Origin: Paractinoplanes rishiriensis
GTDB taxonomy: Bacteria; Actinomycetota; Actinomycetes; Mycobacteriales; Micromonosporaceae
Assembly (NCBI RefSeq): GCF_016862375.1
Contig: NZ_BOMV01000015.1
Coordinates: 18,762-82,761, forward strand
DNA: 64,000 nucleotides
Direction of reading: 5' to 3'
A program made the position numbers and the translations under genes. The notes under the pieces were generated by a model, which was not told where the DNA came from, ran no database searches, and worked only from the letters and a program-made list of their open reading frames with translations. Of the stretch, positions 21,001-29,740 are shown piece after piece. Within the stretch, counting starts at the first letter, position 1, and each line of letters starts with the position of its first letter.

Positions 21001-24000
21001 GCACACCGCCTTCACGGCGGCCGACGGCGCGACCTACTTCTTCGCCGGCGAGCGGTACGCCCGGTACGCCGACGGCGTCTTCGGCGCACCGGCCGAGGTT
21101 CGCGAGCGGTGGGGCCTGTCCCGCAACCCGTTCATCCCGGCCGGCAGCGGCGCGACGGTGGACGCCGCGTTCGTGTGGCGCGGCGAGCAGACGTTCCTGT
21201 TCTCGGGAAACCACTACGTCCGCTACACGGGACCGGACTATCAGTACATCGACACCGGCTATCCGAAGCGGATCGCCGGTCACCTGCGCACCGAGGAGCC
21301 GTTCGCCAACCTGCCGGAGTCCTTCGAGGACGCCCTGGGCGGGCCCGGCGAGCCGAGCGGGATCGATGCGGTGGTGGCCAACGACCGCACGGTGTTCCTC
21401 TTCCTCGGCGGCACCTGCCACGCCGTCTCCCGGACCACGACCGGCACCGTCCGCGTCGGCGCGCTGGGCAAGGTGCGCAACACCATCGCCGAGCGGCAGC
21501 GGGTGGATGCGGCGCTCGTCGCCGACGGGTGCACCTACCTGTTCTCCGGCGACCAGTACGTGCGCTACTCGGGCCACGACCACACGACGGTGGACGACGG
21601 CTATCCGAAGTCGATCGGCGACAGCCTTCCGCACGAGCTGAGCCTGACACCCCTGCCGGACGAGTTCGCCGACGGGCTGGACGCCGCGTTCCACCTGCCG
21701 GACAAGCGGACCTACCTGTTCAAGGGCCGCGACTTCCTGGACCGCGGCACCCTGCGGCCGGTCAAGGGCGCGTGGGGCACCGTCGGCAACGCGTTCACCA
21801 CCGGCCGGCCGGGCATCGACGCCGCCTTCCGGTCGCCGGCCGGCGACCTGTACGCGTTCCGGGCCGGCCAGTACGTCCGGTATCCGGCCGGCGCGCTCGC
21901 CGGTGATCCGGATCGGCCGGCCCTGGCCGAGGAGGGCTTCCCCCGCACCGTCACCGACGACTGGGGTGACCTGCCGGACGACTTCGAGGAGGGCCCGGAC
22001 GGCGCCTTCACCTTCGAAGGCCGTACCTACCTGGTCAAGGGCGACCGCTACGTGCGCTACGCCGGCGACCGGTACGACCGGGTCGAACGCACCTTCCCGC
22101 AGGAGTTCGCGCGCCGCTGGTCGTCCACGGCCGACTACCGGCTGAGCGACGTGCACACCATCGTCCGGTTCGTCGAGCTGGCCCGGGCACATCCCGGCCT
22201 CGCCGCGTTCCTGGACACCGGCGCCGAGGACCCGTACGCGTACCTGTCCGGACTGTTCGGCCGGGACGCCGAGGAGGTGCGCTGGGCCCGCCGCAACAGC
22301 GCTCTGATCAACCCGGTCACCGCCGAGGAGTCGCGGTTCGAGATCGAGTTCCTGCTGGCGCTGGTCGACGCGTTCGCGCTCACCGACCGGCTGGGTGTGC
22401 CGCTGAGCGAGGTACACACCGACGTCTGGTCGAACCTGTACGGCACCACCGTGGACGTGGACGCCGCGGCGGACGCCCTGCACCGGATGCTGGAGCGCCG
22501 CACCGGCGCCGCCGACTGGATCACCCTGTCCGCGCAGATCCACAACGAGCTCAACGTGCGCAAGCGTGATGCCCTGGTCCCGTCCGTGATCCACCTGCAT
22601 ACCGAGTTCAGCACCTCGCGGGACCTGTTCGAGCGGTTGCTCATCGACGTCGACATGGGCAGCGCCGGCACCACCTCACGGGTGCGGGAGGCGATCGCGG
22701 CGACCCAGCTGTACCTGCACCGCTATCTGCTCGACCTGGAGCCGGTCACGCTGCCCGCCGGCGCCGACCCGGACGAGGTGCGGCAACGGCTGAAGCGCTG
22801 GTGGAGCTGGATGCGCAACTACCGGGTCTGGGAGGCCAACCGGAAGGTCTTCCTCTACCCGGAGAACTATGTGCGCCCCGAGCTGCGTGGCCACAAGACA
22901 CCGGCCTTCCGCGCCCTCGAGAACGACCTGTTGCAGGGCGAGATCACCGACGACGCGGTCCGCAAGGCGTACAAGCGCTACCTGGACGAATACACCGAGG
23001 TCTCCCGGCTGGCCATCGCCGGCGGCTACGTGTACGTCCCGGACGACGTGCCGGCGGGCACCCGCCGCCTGGTGGTCTTCGGCCGCACCCGCACCGAGCC
23101 GCGGCGCTATTACTACCGCAGCGCCGAATTCCGCGACGGGGAGAAGACCTCCGCCTCCTGGGACCCGTGGCTCAAGGTCGACGTGCAGATCGACGCGGAG
23201 CGGGTCGACCCGGTCCACGCGTTCGGCCGGGTGTTCGTCTTCTGGCCGGTGGTCGAGACGGTGCTGCCCGACGACCCGGCGAAGACCACCATCGTCGCCA
23301 CCCGCGACGGCGACGCGCAGAAGGTGACCGCGCCACCCCCCAAGTACCGGGCGCGGATCCTCTACTCGTTCGGCAACCTCAACCAGGAGTGGGTGCCGGC
23401 CCAGGTGCTCGCGGTCGACACCGCGCAGGACGGCCCGATCTCCGAGGTCACCCTGAACGTCCAGGCGTCCCGGACCGTGCCGGGCGGGCCGCCCGGCGAC
23501 CACGACGCCATCGTGGTCACCTGCGCCTACACCGTGGCGGGCCGGACGGTCGGCTCGTGCTTCACGCTGACCCCCGAGCTGTACGGGCTGCGATCCGGCG
23601 ATCCGGTGTTCCCGCCGAAGACCGCCGACCTGAGCCGGATCTTCGCCGGGCCGGACGCCGGCTCGATCGACCCGGCGCGCGTGGTGCGGTTCAACGCGCC
23701 GGCCGACTCGGACGACGGGCCGTGGGCCAGCATCGATCACAAGGGCGGCAGCTTCCTGTGCCGGCCGATCATCGCGCCCGCCGAGGCGAAGACCCTGCAG
23801 GGGCTGCGGGGCAACGACCTGCGGCTGCCCACCACCTGGGAACGGATCAACGCGGCTTTCCAGCTCGCCGACACCACCCTGGTGTCCTTCGACAACACGA
23901 ACGGGCGGTTCGTCCTGGCGCCGCCGGACAAGGTGAGCACCGGCCGGGCCACCCAGGCGATCGGCGAGCGGTGGGGCGTCATCGACACCAACCTGGTCCG

Positions 24001-27000
24001 GACCAAAGTGGTGGACGCCGTGCTGGCCCGGCGCGATCACATCTTCGTGTTCTCCGGCGACGAGTACTACCGGTATCCGGCGGACGACCTGGGGCGGCTC
24101 GACGCCGGTTACCCCAAGCCGATCGGCTCCAACGAGGAGAACCTGCCGCCCTGGTCGCGGATCGACATCGCCTGCACCGACGAGGACGGCACCGAATACT
24201 TCTACTCGCGGCTGGCGAACCTCGTGTCCACGTCTGCCGACCTGACGGTGGGCCAGGAGCTGAGCGAGGTGTGGCACATCGCACCGGAGCTCAGGCCGGA
24301 CACCGCAGCCTACGCCCGCGGCCGGGCCTTCCTGATCTTCGGCGACCAGTATCTGCCGGTGGCACCGGCCGGCGACGTCGCGCTGCTGCCGCTGGCCGGG
24401 AACCAGGTCGGCCTGCCCGAGACGGCGCCGCCCGGCCCGTCCGTGCCGTACCTGCGTGGCCTGGTGCAGTTCCTCAGCGCCGACAACCTGTGGGTCGTGC
24501 GGGCCCCGCGTCAGCCCCGCCACGAGCGGCCGAACTTCAGGCTGGGAATCATCCCGACCACCATCAACCGCGAGAACCGGGTGGACGCGGCCTACCGCGA
24601 CGGCGAACACCTCTACCTCACCGCGGGCGACGAGTTCGTCCGGTACACGGTGACCCCGGACTCGATCCCCGACTTCATCGACGACGGTTACCCGAAGAAG
24701 ATGGCCCAGCCGATCACCGGGTTCTTCCGCCGCAACGGGCAGCGTTACGTGCTCAGCGGGTCCCGGTACGCGCTGCTCCCCGACGGCGCCGAGCTGGACG
24801 TGCCGCTGTCGTTCGCGCCGATCCTGGGGAGCTGGCGAGGGCTGCCACCCGAGATCCCGGGCCTGCTCACCGGCACCATGGACACCGACGACGTGCTGTG
24901 CTTCTTCTTCTCGGGCGGCCAGTACGCCGGGTATCCGGTCTCGTCGGCCTCGCCCTACGAGATCGCGGCGCTGCCGCACGAGATCATCCGGCTGACCTCC
25001 AGCACCGCGTACGAGCTGAACCGCCGGCTGCTGGTCGGCGGGGTGGACGCGCTGCTCACCCCGCAGACCCAGCAGATCGACGAGTTGCCCGGGTTCAGCG
25101 CGACCCGGTCCGACGCCACCACCATCCAGGTGTCGCCGACGCTGACCACCGGCGTGCCGGCCAGCTCGCACCTGGACTTCACCAGCTCCAACGGCGGCTA
25201 CTACTGGGAGATCTTCTGCCACGCGCCGCTGCTGATCGCCCAGGCGCTCAACGACGCCCAGCGGTTCGCCGACGCGCGGCGCTGGTACGAGTACGTCTTC
25301 GACCCGACCGAGCGCACCGACTACTGGCGTTTCCTGCCGTTCCTCGCCGTCGACGTGGACGCCCTGGTGGCCGGCTGCCGGGGCGACCTGGACGACCTGG
25401 GCGACGACGCGGTGCGCGAGCTGATGGAACCGGTACTTCGGATGGTGGCGGCGATGGCCCCGGCCTTCCACCAGGCCCGGGAGCTGACCGCCGCGGAGCA
25501 GTCCGACCTGGCCGGCCTGGCCGCAGCCGGGCTGGACGGGGTGACCGCGGCGCTGGCCGGGCTGGCACCGACCGAGGTGGTGCGCAGCCTGCGGGAGCGG
25601 GTCGCGCTGATCGCCCGGCTCGGCCGGCAGTACGACGTGATGGGCGACCGGGGAAGTCTGGTCAAGGCCTACCTGGACGACCCGTTCGACCCGCACGCGA
25701 TCGCCGAGCTGCGCCCGGCGGCCTACCGGCGCGCGGTGGTGATGGCCTACATCGACAACGTGCTCGACTGGGCCGACATGCTGTTCCGGCAGTACACCGC
25801 GGAAAGCCTCGACGAGGCGCGGATGCTCTACATCCTCGCCTACGACCTGCTCGGCCCGCGGCCATATGACCTGGGCGCGCGGGTTCTGCCGCCGGCGGCC
25901 AGCCCCGAGACGCTCGACGCCGTGCCGGCGGGGGAGACGGCCGCGGTCGACCACCTGACCGGCGACGGCACGTTGCTCGAGGGCGCCGGATCGGTGCACG
26001 CCGGTGTCGCCGGACCGTACTTCTACGTCCCGGACAACAGCACGTTCTTCGAGTACTGGACCCGGGTCGAGGACCGGCTGCGGAAGATCCGGCAATCGCT
26101 GGACATCATGGGCGTCAGCCGGCCGGTACCCCTCTTCGAACCGCCGGCGGACGTGCTGGCGCTGGTTCGCGGCGCGGCCACCGGCGCGGCGCCGGACGAG
26201 GTGGCGGCCGGCGCCGCCGTGCCGCTGCCGCATTACCGGTTCGGCGTCCTGTTCCGCAAGGCGCAGGACCTGGTCGACCGGCTCCGCCAGTTCGGTGGCG
26301 ACCTGCTCGCCACGACGGAGAAACGGGACGCCGAGGAGCTGTCCCTGCTGCAACAGCGCCACGAGACGGCGATCCTGGCCCTGACCCGCGGCATCAAGGA
26401 GGCCGAGGTGACGATCGCCGCGCAGCACCTGCTGGAGATGCGGGCCGCACGGGACGGCGCCGCCGTGCGGGTCCAGCACTACGAGCAGCTCCTCGCCGCC
26501 GGACTGTCCCCGGTGCAGCAGGCACAGATCGAGATGATGGCGCACGGCGCCAACGCGCATTTCGCCGCCAGCGGGCTGAAGATCGGTGCGGCGATCGCCA
26601 AGGGCATGCCGGAGGCGCTGCTCGGGCCGTTCATCATCGGCATCAAGGCAGGCGGTGAGGAGTTCGGCGGCGCGCTGGAGGCGGGGGCGGACGTCGCGTC
26701 GACGCTGGGCGAGGGCCTCAGCCTGCTCGGCGAGATCCTCGGCGTCCGGGCCGACCAAGCCCGCTCGGTGGAGGACTGGACCGTGCAGCTGGCCACCGCG
26801 CGCACCGACGTGGTCCAGACCGGCTACCAGGTGGCGGCGGCCGAGCAGCAGGTGGCGATCGCGCAGCGCGAGCTCGACATCCTCAACCTGCAGGCGGCGA
26901 ACAACGAGGCGGTCGCCACTTTCCTGACCGGTAAGTTCGCCGGTGCCCAGCTCTACCAGTGGATGGCCGGCCGGCTCTCCACCATGTACTTCCAGACCTA

Positions 27001-28087
27001 CCACCTCGCGTACGAGACGGCCCGTGCGGCCGAGCGCGCCTACCAGTTCGAGCAGGGTGCCGACAGCACCGGCGGCTTCATCAGACCCACCTCCTGGGAG
27101 AGCCGGCGCCAAGGGCTGCTCGCCGGTGAGAGCCTGGCGCTGGACCTGGAGCGGCTCGGCAAGGCGTACGCCGACGGGAACCGCAGGGGCCTGGAGATCA
27201 CCAAGCGGGTCTCGCTGCTCGTCCTGGACCCGCTGGCCCTGCTGGACCTGAAGAACACCGGGCGGTGCGAGTTCGCCCTGACCGAGGCGCTGTTCGACCG
27301 GGACTTCCCCGGCCACTACCGCCGTCAGATCCGGACGGTGAGCGTCTCGTTCGACACCGGCGAGGGGCCGGTGGGGGTGAACGCCACCCTGACCCAGCTG
27401 GACAACAAGACGGTGGTCTCGGCCGATCCGAGGGCGGTCAAGTTCCTGCTGGAGCCGAAGGGGTCGCCGCCCGCGACGGTGCGCGGCGACTGGCGGGCCA
27501 GCCAGCAGATCGCGCTGTCCGACATCGACGAGGGCCGGGACAACAACGGCCTGTTCGAGCTGCGCTTCGACGACGACCGGTATCTGCCGTTCGAGGGCAC
27601 CGGCGCGGTCTCCCGGTGGCGGCTGGACACCGGCGGCCACCTGCCGACGGTGGAGCTGCTGGACGTGGCGGTCACCGTCAAATACACCGCCGAGGCCGGC
27701 GGGGAGGCCTTCGCCACCGCGGTCCGGGGCATGCTCAAGCCGCACCCGGCGGCCCGCTTCTTCGACGTGGCCACCGAATTCCCGGACGCCTGGCAGGAGT
27801 TCCAGAGCAACGGCACCGGCGAGCTGGTGCTGCCGATCACGCCCGACCTGTTCCCGGGCATCAGCGGCCGGCAGATCACCGGCATCTACGCCAGATACCA
27901 ACTGGCTCAGGGCGGCGCCGCCCGGTTCCTGCTCGACGGTGACCGGCAGACCGCGTTGCCCGACGGCAAGCTGCTGCGGACATCCGGTCTGGCCCTCGGC
28001 GCGAACGGCTTGACCCTGCAGCTGGACGGCGACAAGACCGCGCTCTCCGGCGTCGGCCTGGTGCTGACCTACCGAGCCGGCGTCTGA
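15059..28087 (+). CDS. Giant Tc-toxin A-like protein with hemopexin-like repeat arrays
   Basis: This 4342-residue protein starts at a GTG with GGGGAGG 5 bp upstream. Its ends match Tc toxin A subunits. The N-terminus has the virulence-plasmid-protein-like motif FSPAAYLVELLGLLEE. From about residue 3350 it carries the TcA signature YYWEIFCHAPLLIAQALN and ARRWYEYVFDP, then the helical shaft/pore region (about 3750-4030) and the beta-rich TcB-binding tail. About 23 hemopexin-like repeats (type VDAAFVG.DGRTYLFSGDQYVRYS...GYP) fill residues 1040-2355. A neuraminidase-like segment follows, and about seven more repeats lie at 2925-3300. TcA subunits are typically nearer 2500 residues, so the repeats account for much of the extra length. 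By family, it should form a pentameric pore that injects a partner protein; no signal peptide is seen. Confidence 0.88.
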   Translation: MLKNDSSPSYEQLFGELNFRTDDDARSVFSPAAYLVELLGLLEESFDRPSLLDRRPDLRRVVLDADNTFVESPYLDIVNEVLERLVGANPYQTLRTSIHPFGLPFSLRNERLRSCLDHLRVTPEELYRLFAAEVDHDLVAREYLRLSAEDVAVVTTELPDESAVKTAYGRPDDGTLSDLQDVVRFSAATGLAGAQVRELVAVSPDAVTMAAGGTRIEPAAGAGAVGVGWFERAHRLIRLARMTGLTLTDLGLVVTSCCAGRIDAAALRTVAVAVRLRRDHDLTAAQVCELAGAVDPAVIEGCSGDIMASRNRHYRARLAAAAGVAEGDIAATVRRYRERYTGAEPSPFDRGEIGQPEITLLRRVARLAAALGIAVDELFDVLVALESDPSLHRYSTFVVLGAAPAGARDYHRVLSGGDPAAGLWLTQLLFAVVTWMRATGFAATELAEILGGRPGPADADQVAVLDAIKRAFDPAAFTAGVFVSDRFSERAAKVIYDVLTAYDTTVVSARDDRLLRVDPAGVPAAASDAVRDLGVIAAEDFAGLGLDQRLTAKICANLVHLGVLRADGTLAVDATAGLRLASDFSGCAEMLFKTISSVVNGTASLFPSDLVALDNLSPQQQAELYDNLIFNGYLNEEGDLRQPDFFLDAGNLADFAVNVDLADVAGAVWQLLDGRMARFRAEPLPIDPEIFADLRLTGAQLAALMESLRFNGYLDAAGAYRDKAALNRLAVADFRLALPFYPHRRAVLDAMRAQVAAFRAELYTVTADDFVRLADDAMGERVLAALDGTYLANGRVRDEALFADPDGALDLGTAFTEAEQATVFRQIGTVLADQRPYRIGAEALAELGLTADEPDQLVAQLTGMGLLDEGRAVAPDRLEYFRNAGNALDFVLPGLEDYSTDIFFLLHAAATEQQAAITEIGRCLADLAQAQRAAFSGALADAFGVPAGTAAAISEAVTGGPAEALDVLLAPVLATADATAGEVTAVPADPHFRLAFRRVRRFALLAGKLGLDPAEIAAVFTDQDLVGKFPEHLVLPPGVTRFDTLLESFDGTIYAFGAGGYWTYSATTYVLTDPAPNPLPELSVQFGGLVRMDAAFRYDAGTEWLIGRDAHGTSHAFTRARGSTRWVPREQLWGRIRNNFDDPARIDAALVDADGRTYLFCGDQYVRYTGTALDVVDEGYPRDTAQWWEREELGAPLPAGFRASIDACFQGLDNRIHLFAGDQWLAGGAGRTAQPIAEVWGKVRNNFDHASRIDAAAADGPVVRLFAGDQQVTYSDCVENDGVRVDEGYPRRITDVPPAFEGRVDAAFVDADGVTHLFQDDRTVALSGPGSVVVPTAQRWGVLRPALPGGKVDAAFVGLDGRTYLFSGETYLRYSTADYSAVDSGYPRLIRRDWGGLDRVDASVVLDGRAYLFGVGGPLFDLPPGLDPGTVTPALRNRLAEHGLTPAKAEGAAPEWRIHTEQGVTLTVRQEGRRTKVFGDGSRFYVRYSTPDYSTPDAGYPKPQTDNWWNLPDGIEFGPVDAVFTGRDDRTYLFSEGRIVVFDARHRWWSEPQSLRGHWDSFPFETVDAAFVGPDGRTYLFHDDQYVRYSGSDYTEVDDGYPRTVGTFWGHVVNHIARTGRVDAALVTDVTETVDGVEVPRTYTYLFSGDQYVRYGAGDYAVVQDGYPRAVRQLNGEPGLAALEVTLDGVDAAYADRRNTYLFRGDTCHVVSATAYRRYDDIPCLPGMSCAFIENGSVLVQKPEGWMRRSALEGRAVSATPFRPRTLRAVPAKFRTGLDAVLTGADGNTYLFQGPSCFNVRLNREYPLAEEWGRPRNMIFQNNVVDAAFVGRDGKTYLFSDDQFVVYPDVAGTTIEGDPRPIGDHWAGLTSVGLAYVRGGVTYLFEKPDGAGRMRCVAYSGTGYGQPDEGYPTTVDAGFWPAPGHFGIPDAVLFEGETMLLLRGRHCLSYNEKTDAWSYPRPIDRVWPGFGRLAGRDEDRLHTAFTAADGATYFFAGERYARYADGVFGAPAEVRERWGLSRNPFIPAGSGATVDAAFVWRGEQTFLFSGNHYVRYTGPDYQYIDTGYPKRIAGHLRTEEPFANLPESFEDALGGPGEPSGIDAVVANDRTVFLFLGGTCHAVSRTTTGTVRVGALGKVRNTIAERQRVDAALVADGCTYLFSGDQYVRYSGHDHTTVDDGYPKSIGDSLPHELSLTPLPDEFADGLDAAFHLPDKRTYLFKGRDFLDRGTLRPVKGAWGTVGNAFTTGRPGIDAAFRSPAGDLYAFRAGQYVRYPAGALAGDPDRPALAEEGFPRTVTDDWGDLPDDFEEGPDGAFTFEGRTYLVKGDRYVRYAGDRYDRVERTFPQEFARRWSSTADYRLSDVHTIVRFVELARAHPGLAAFLDTGAEDPYAYLSGLFGRDAEEVRWARRNSALINPVTAEESRFEIEFLLALVDAFALTDRLGVPLSEVHTDVWSNLYGTTVDVDAAADALHRMLERRTGAADWITLSAQIHNELNVRKRDALVPSVIHLHTEFSTSRDLFERLLIDVDMGSAGTTSRVREAIAATQLYLHRYLLDLEPVTLPAGADPDEVRQRLKRWWSWMRNYRVWEANRKVFLYPENYVRPELRGHKTPAFRALENDLLQGEITDDAVRKAYKRYLDEYTEVSRLAIAGGYVYVPDDVPAGTRRLVVFGRTRTEPRRYYYRSAEFRDGEKTSASWDPWLKVDVQIDAERVDPVHAFGRVFVFWPVVETVLPDDPAKTTIVATRDGDAQKVTAPPPKYRARILYSFGNLNQEWVPAQVLAVDTAQDGPISEVTLNVQASRTVPGGPPGDHDAIVVTCAYTVAGRTVGSCFTLTPELYGLRSGDPVFPPKTADLSRIFAGPDAGSIDPARVVRFNAPADSDDGPWASIDHKGGSFLCRPIIAPAEAKTLQGLRGNDLRLPTTWERINAAFQLADTTLVSFDNTNGRFVLAPPDKVSTGRATQAIGERWGVIDTNLVRTKVVDAVLARRDHIFVFSGDEYYRYPADDLGRLDAGYPKPIGSNEENLPPWSRIDIACTDEDGTEYFYSRLANLVSTSADLTVGQELSEVWHIAPELRPDTAAYARGRAFLIFGDQYLPVAPAGDVALLPLAGNQVGLPETAPPGPSVPYLRGLVQFLSADNLWVVRAPRQPRHERPNFRLGIIPTTINRENRVDAAYRDGEHLYLTAGDEFVRYTVTPDSIPDFIDDGYPKKMAQPITGFFRRNGQRYVLSGSRYALLPDGAELDVPLSFAPILGSWRGLPPEIPGLLTGTMDTDDVLCFFFSGGQYAGYPVSSASPYEIAALPHEIIRLTSSTAYELNRRLLVGGVDALLTPQTQQIDELPGFSATRSDATTIQVSPTLTTGVPASSHLDFTSSNGGYYWEIFCHAPLLIAQALNDAQRFADARRWYEYVFDPTERTDYWRFLPFLAVDVDALVAGCRGDLDDLGDDAVRELMEPVLRMVAAMAPAFHQARELTAAEQSDLAGLAAAGLDGVTAALAGLAPTEVVRSLRERVALIARLGRQYDVMGDRGSLVKAYLDDPFDPHAIAELRPAAYRRAVVMAYIDNVLDWADMLFRQYTAESLDEARMLYILAYDLLGPRPYDLGARVLPPAASPETLDAVPAGETAAVDHLTGDGTLLEGAGSVHAGVAGPYFYVPDNSTFFEYWTRVEDRLRKIRQSLDIMGVSRPVPLFEPPADVLALVRGAATGAAPDEVAAGAAVPLPHYRFGVLFRKAQDLVDRLRQFGGDLLATTEKRDAEELSLLQQRHETAILALTRGIKEAEVTIAAQHLLEMRAARDGAAVRVQHYEQLLAAGLSPVQQAQIEMMAHGANAHFAASGLKIGAAIAKGMPEALLGPFIIGIKAGGEEFGGALEAGADVASTLGEGLSLLGEILGVRADQARSVEDWTVQLATARTDVVQTGYQVAAAEQQVAIAQRELDILNLQAANNEAVATFLTGKFAGAQLYQWMAGRLSTMYFQTYHLAYETARAAERAYQFEQGADSTGGFIRPTSWESRRQGLLAGESLALDLERLGKAYADGNRRGLEITKRVSLLVLDPLALLDLKNTGRCEFALTEALFDRDFPGHYRRQIRTVSVSFDTGEGPVGVNATLTQLDNKTVVSADPRAVKFLLEPKGSPPATVRGDWRASQQIALSDIDEGRDNNGLFELRFDDDRYLPFEGTGAVSRWRLDTGGHLPTVELLDVAVTVKYTAEAGGEAFATAVRGMLKPHPAARFFDVATEFPDAWQEFQSNGTGELVLPITPDLFPGISGRQITGIYARYQLAQGGAARFLLDGDRQTALPDGKLLRTSGLALGANGLTLQLDGDKTALSGVGLVLTYRAGV
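18182..22110 (+). repeat. First hemopexin-like repeat array in the Tc-like protein
   Basis: Roughly 23 degenerate protein repeats of about 50-60 residues, each with a core like (V/I)DAAF...TYLFSGDQYVRY and often ending D(S/D)GYP(R/K), are encoded back to back. Each should form one blade-like unit. The repeats are diverged at DNA level, so they are old rather than a recent expansion. Confidence 0.85.
23840..24960 (+). repeat. Second hemopexin-like repeat array in the Tc-like protein
   Basis: About seven further repeats, more degenerate than the first array, lie after the neuraminidase-like segment. Clear units are VDAVLARRDHIFVFSGDEYY and VDAAYRDGEHLYLTAGDEFV. They end shortly before the canonical TcA pore-region signature. 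Confidence 0.75.
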
Positions 28088-28104
28088 GCAACGGAGGAAA
28101 CGGC

Positions 28105-29730
28105 ATGTCACTCATCGGCCCCAAGAAGTCGTCCCGGGCGAAGCAGCGCAAGTTGGGCAAGACCCCGCCCGAGAAGACCCCGCCCGAGAAGGCCCCGCCC
28201 GAGAGGACCCCGCCCGGCAAGAGGTTCGCCATCGACGAGGGCGCGACCAAGATTCCGGCCGTTCCTCCGAAGCCCGTCGCCGCCGCGAAGCGTCCCTGGT
28301 TCCCGGCCCGGCCGGTCGCCGGCGACCCGGCGGCGCGCCCGTTGAACCTGACGAGAGGTGCGCAGAACGCGCCGATCACGCAGCCCGTCGACGTGACGAG
28401 CGCGGTCGTCACCGGCACGCAGCAGGACATCCGGGACATCGGTGCCATCCGGTCGTCGCACGCCCCGGGAGTCGCGAACGCGCTGACCAACGAGCTCACG
28501 GCTCTGCAGAACAACCGGCGCACCATGACCGACGCCGAATGGGAGGCGGCGGTTCAGGCGTTCTCGACCAAGGTCAACGAGATCAAGGGATTGTTCCCGG
28601 AGGTCCGCACGTTCATCAACGACCGTCCACTGCAGCGCGCCAAGCTTCTCGCAATGCTGATGAACGTCACGGACCCGTTCGGGGCCGCTCGCGTGCGCCA
28701 GAAGCTCCAGGAGCTCCGCGTCCGGGCGGCTGAGGAGTCTGGTGACATCGTGACCGAGATCGAAGGCGCTACCAAGGCCGAACTCGACAACCTCGAATTC
28801 GACGAGAAGGTCAGGATGCTCAACACCCTTCGTGCCGGGAGCCTCTACCGGCCGGAGACGCGGCGCAAGGCGGCCATCGCCAAGCTGTACATTTCCCTCC
28901 CGCTCGACACGACCTTCGCCACTCGGGACCGGGAGCTGCGGGACCGGGTCCTGGCGAGGCTGCGGACCGAACTGCACACCGAGAACCGGAACTGGACGAA
29001 GATGACGCCGGCTCAGCGCATCGCCGCCCTGAAGCGGGTCATCGAGATCCAGTGCGACGAGATGGGCCTGCCTGCGGGCGAGCGGCCGGCCCTGCGGATC
29101 ATCCCTAACCTGACCTCGAAGATGCCCGACGGCACGGTGGCGAAACTCAGTGGCAGATACGTGCACGGCACCCGCACCATCGAGGTCAGTGACGATTCGA
29201 TCAACAAGTTCGACAAGTCTCTGGAAACCGTGATTCACGAGAACACCCACAACTACCAGCATTGGCTGGTCAAGCAGCTCGAAGACGGAACGATCGGGCC
29301 GAACGACCCGAGCTACGTGCAGGCCCGCCTGTTCCTGGTGAACCTGGGCGCCTACCACCAGGGCTACACCAAGCTGCTCCCCCCAGCCGACGACGTCGCC
29401 GCCTACGTCGGGCAGCCGGTCGAACGGCACGCCTGGAAGGCTGGTGTTGAGGCTCGGCGTCTGTTCCGCCGGGACGCCCGCCTGCAGGCCACCGAACTGG
29501 CGAATCAGATGCGAGCCTTCTCGGCGGGGGACCAGGCCACCGCCGCTCAGCAGACTCAGCTGGCCGCGTTCTGCCAGATCATCGACCGCCTGCTCCAAGA
29601 GCCCAATGTCACGTCGACCCAGCTCTTCATGGCGGTGGACGTGATCGGTCCGCAGTACCGTGCGATGAGTGCACCGCGGCACGTTGCCGACCAGGACGAT
29701 GTCGAACTGACCCGACTTCAGCTCACTTGA
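28105..29730 (+). CDS. Putative zinc metalloprotein with HExxH motif and Pro-rich N-terminus
   Basis: This 541-residue protein is of no family I recognise. The N-terminal 100 residues are basic, proline-rich and probably disordered, including four KTPPE-type pentapeptide repeats. The middle (about 105-330) is mostly charged helix. A metalloprotease-like motif HENTHNYQHW supplies H378, E379 and H382, and E440 in GQPVERHAWKAG is a plausible third zinc ligand. It starts 17 bp after the Tc-like gene, with GGAGG before the ATG, so both are probably on one transcript. It has no signal peptide or membrane segment. The context suggests a cargo or processing enzyme for the Tc-like particle; that is inference. 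A phage- or toxin-type peptidase is the main alternative. Confidence 0.7.
   Translation: MSLIGPKKSSRAKQRKLGKTPPEKTPPEKAPPERTPPGKRFAIDEGATKIPAVPPKPVAAAKRPWFPARPVAGDPAARPLNLTRGAQNAPITQPVDVTSAVVTGTQQDIRDIGAIRSSHAPGVANALTNELTALQNNRRTMTDAEWEAAVQAFSTKVNEIKGLFPEVRTFINDRPLQRAKLLAMLMNVTDPFGAARVRQKLQELRVRAAEESGDIVTEIEGATKAELDNLEFDEKVRMLNTLRAGSLYRPETRRKAAIAKLYISLPLDTTFATRDRELRDRVLARLRTELHTENRNWTKMTPAQRIAALKRVIEIQCDEMGLPAGERPALRIIPNLTSKMPDGTVAKLSGRYVHGTRTIEVSDDSINKFDKSLETVIHENTHNYQHWLVKQLEDGTIGPNDPSYVQARLFLVNLGAYHQGYTKLLPPADDVAAYVGQPVERHAWKAGVEARRLFRRDARLQATELANQMRAFSAGDQATAAQQTQLAAFCQIIDRLLQEPNVTSTQLFMAVDVIGPQYRAMSAPRHVADQDDVELTRLQLT
28159..28218 (+). repeat. Four 15-bp repeats encoding KTPPE-type pentapeptides
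   Basis: AAGACCCCGCCCGAG and variants occur four times in tandem and encode KTPPE, KTPPE, KAPPE and RTPPG. They form part of a basic, flexible N-terminal arm. Confidence 0.85.
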
Positions 29731-29740
29731 GGATCTTCAC

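Noticed and set aside
18182..24960. Repeated sequence considered as a CRISPR array or satellite
   Set aside because: The periodicity is in the protein, not in identical DNA repeats with unique spacers; it is explained by hemopexin-like units.
22676..28111. Very long open frame (about 1800 codons) antisense to the Tc-like gene
   Set aside because: It is antisense to a gene with clear TcA and hemopexin motifs, its translation is dominated by Arg, Gly, Val, Asp and His as expected of GC-rich shadow frames, and no domain is recognisable.
28159..28218. Short tandem repeats considered as a CRISPR or attachment site
   Set aside because: The 15-bp units are contiguous, in frame and encode KTPPE-type pentapeptides, so they are coding repeats.
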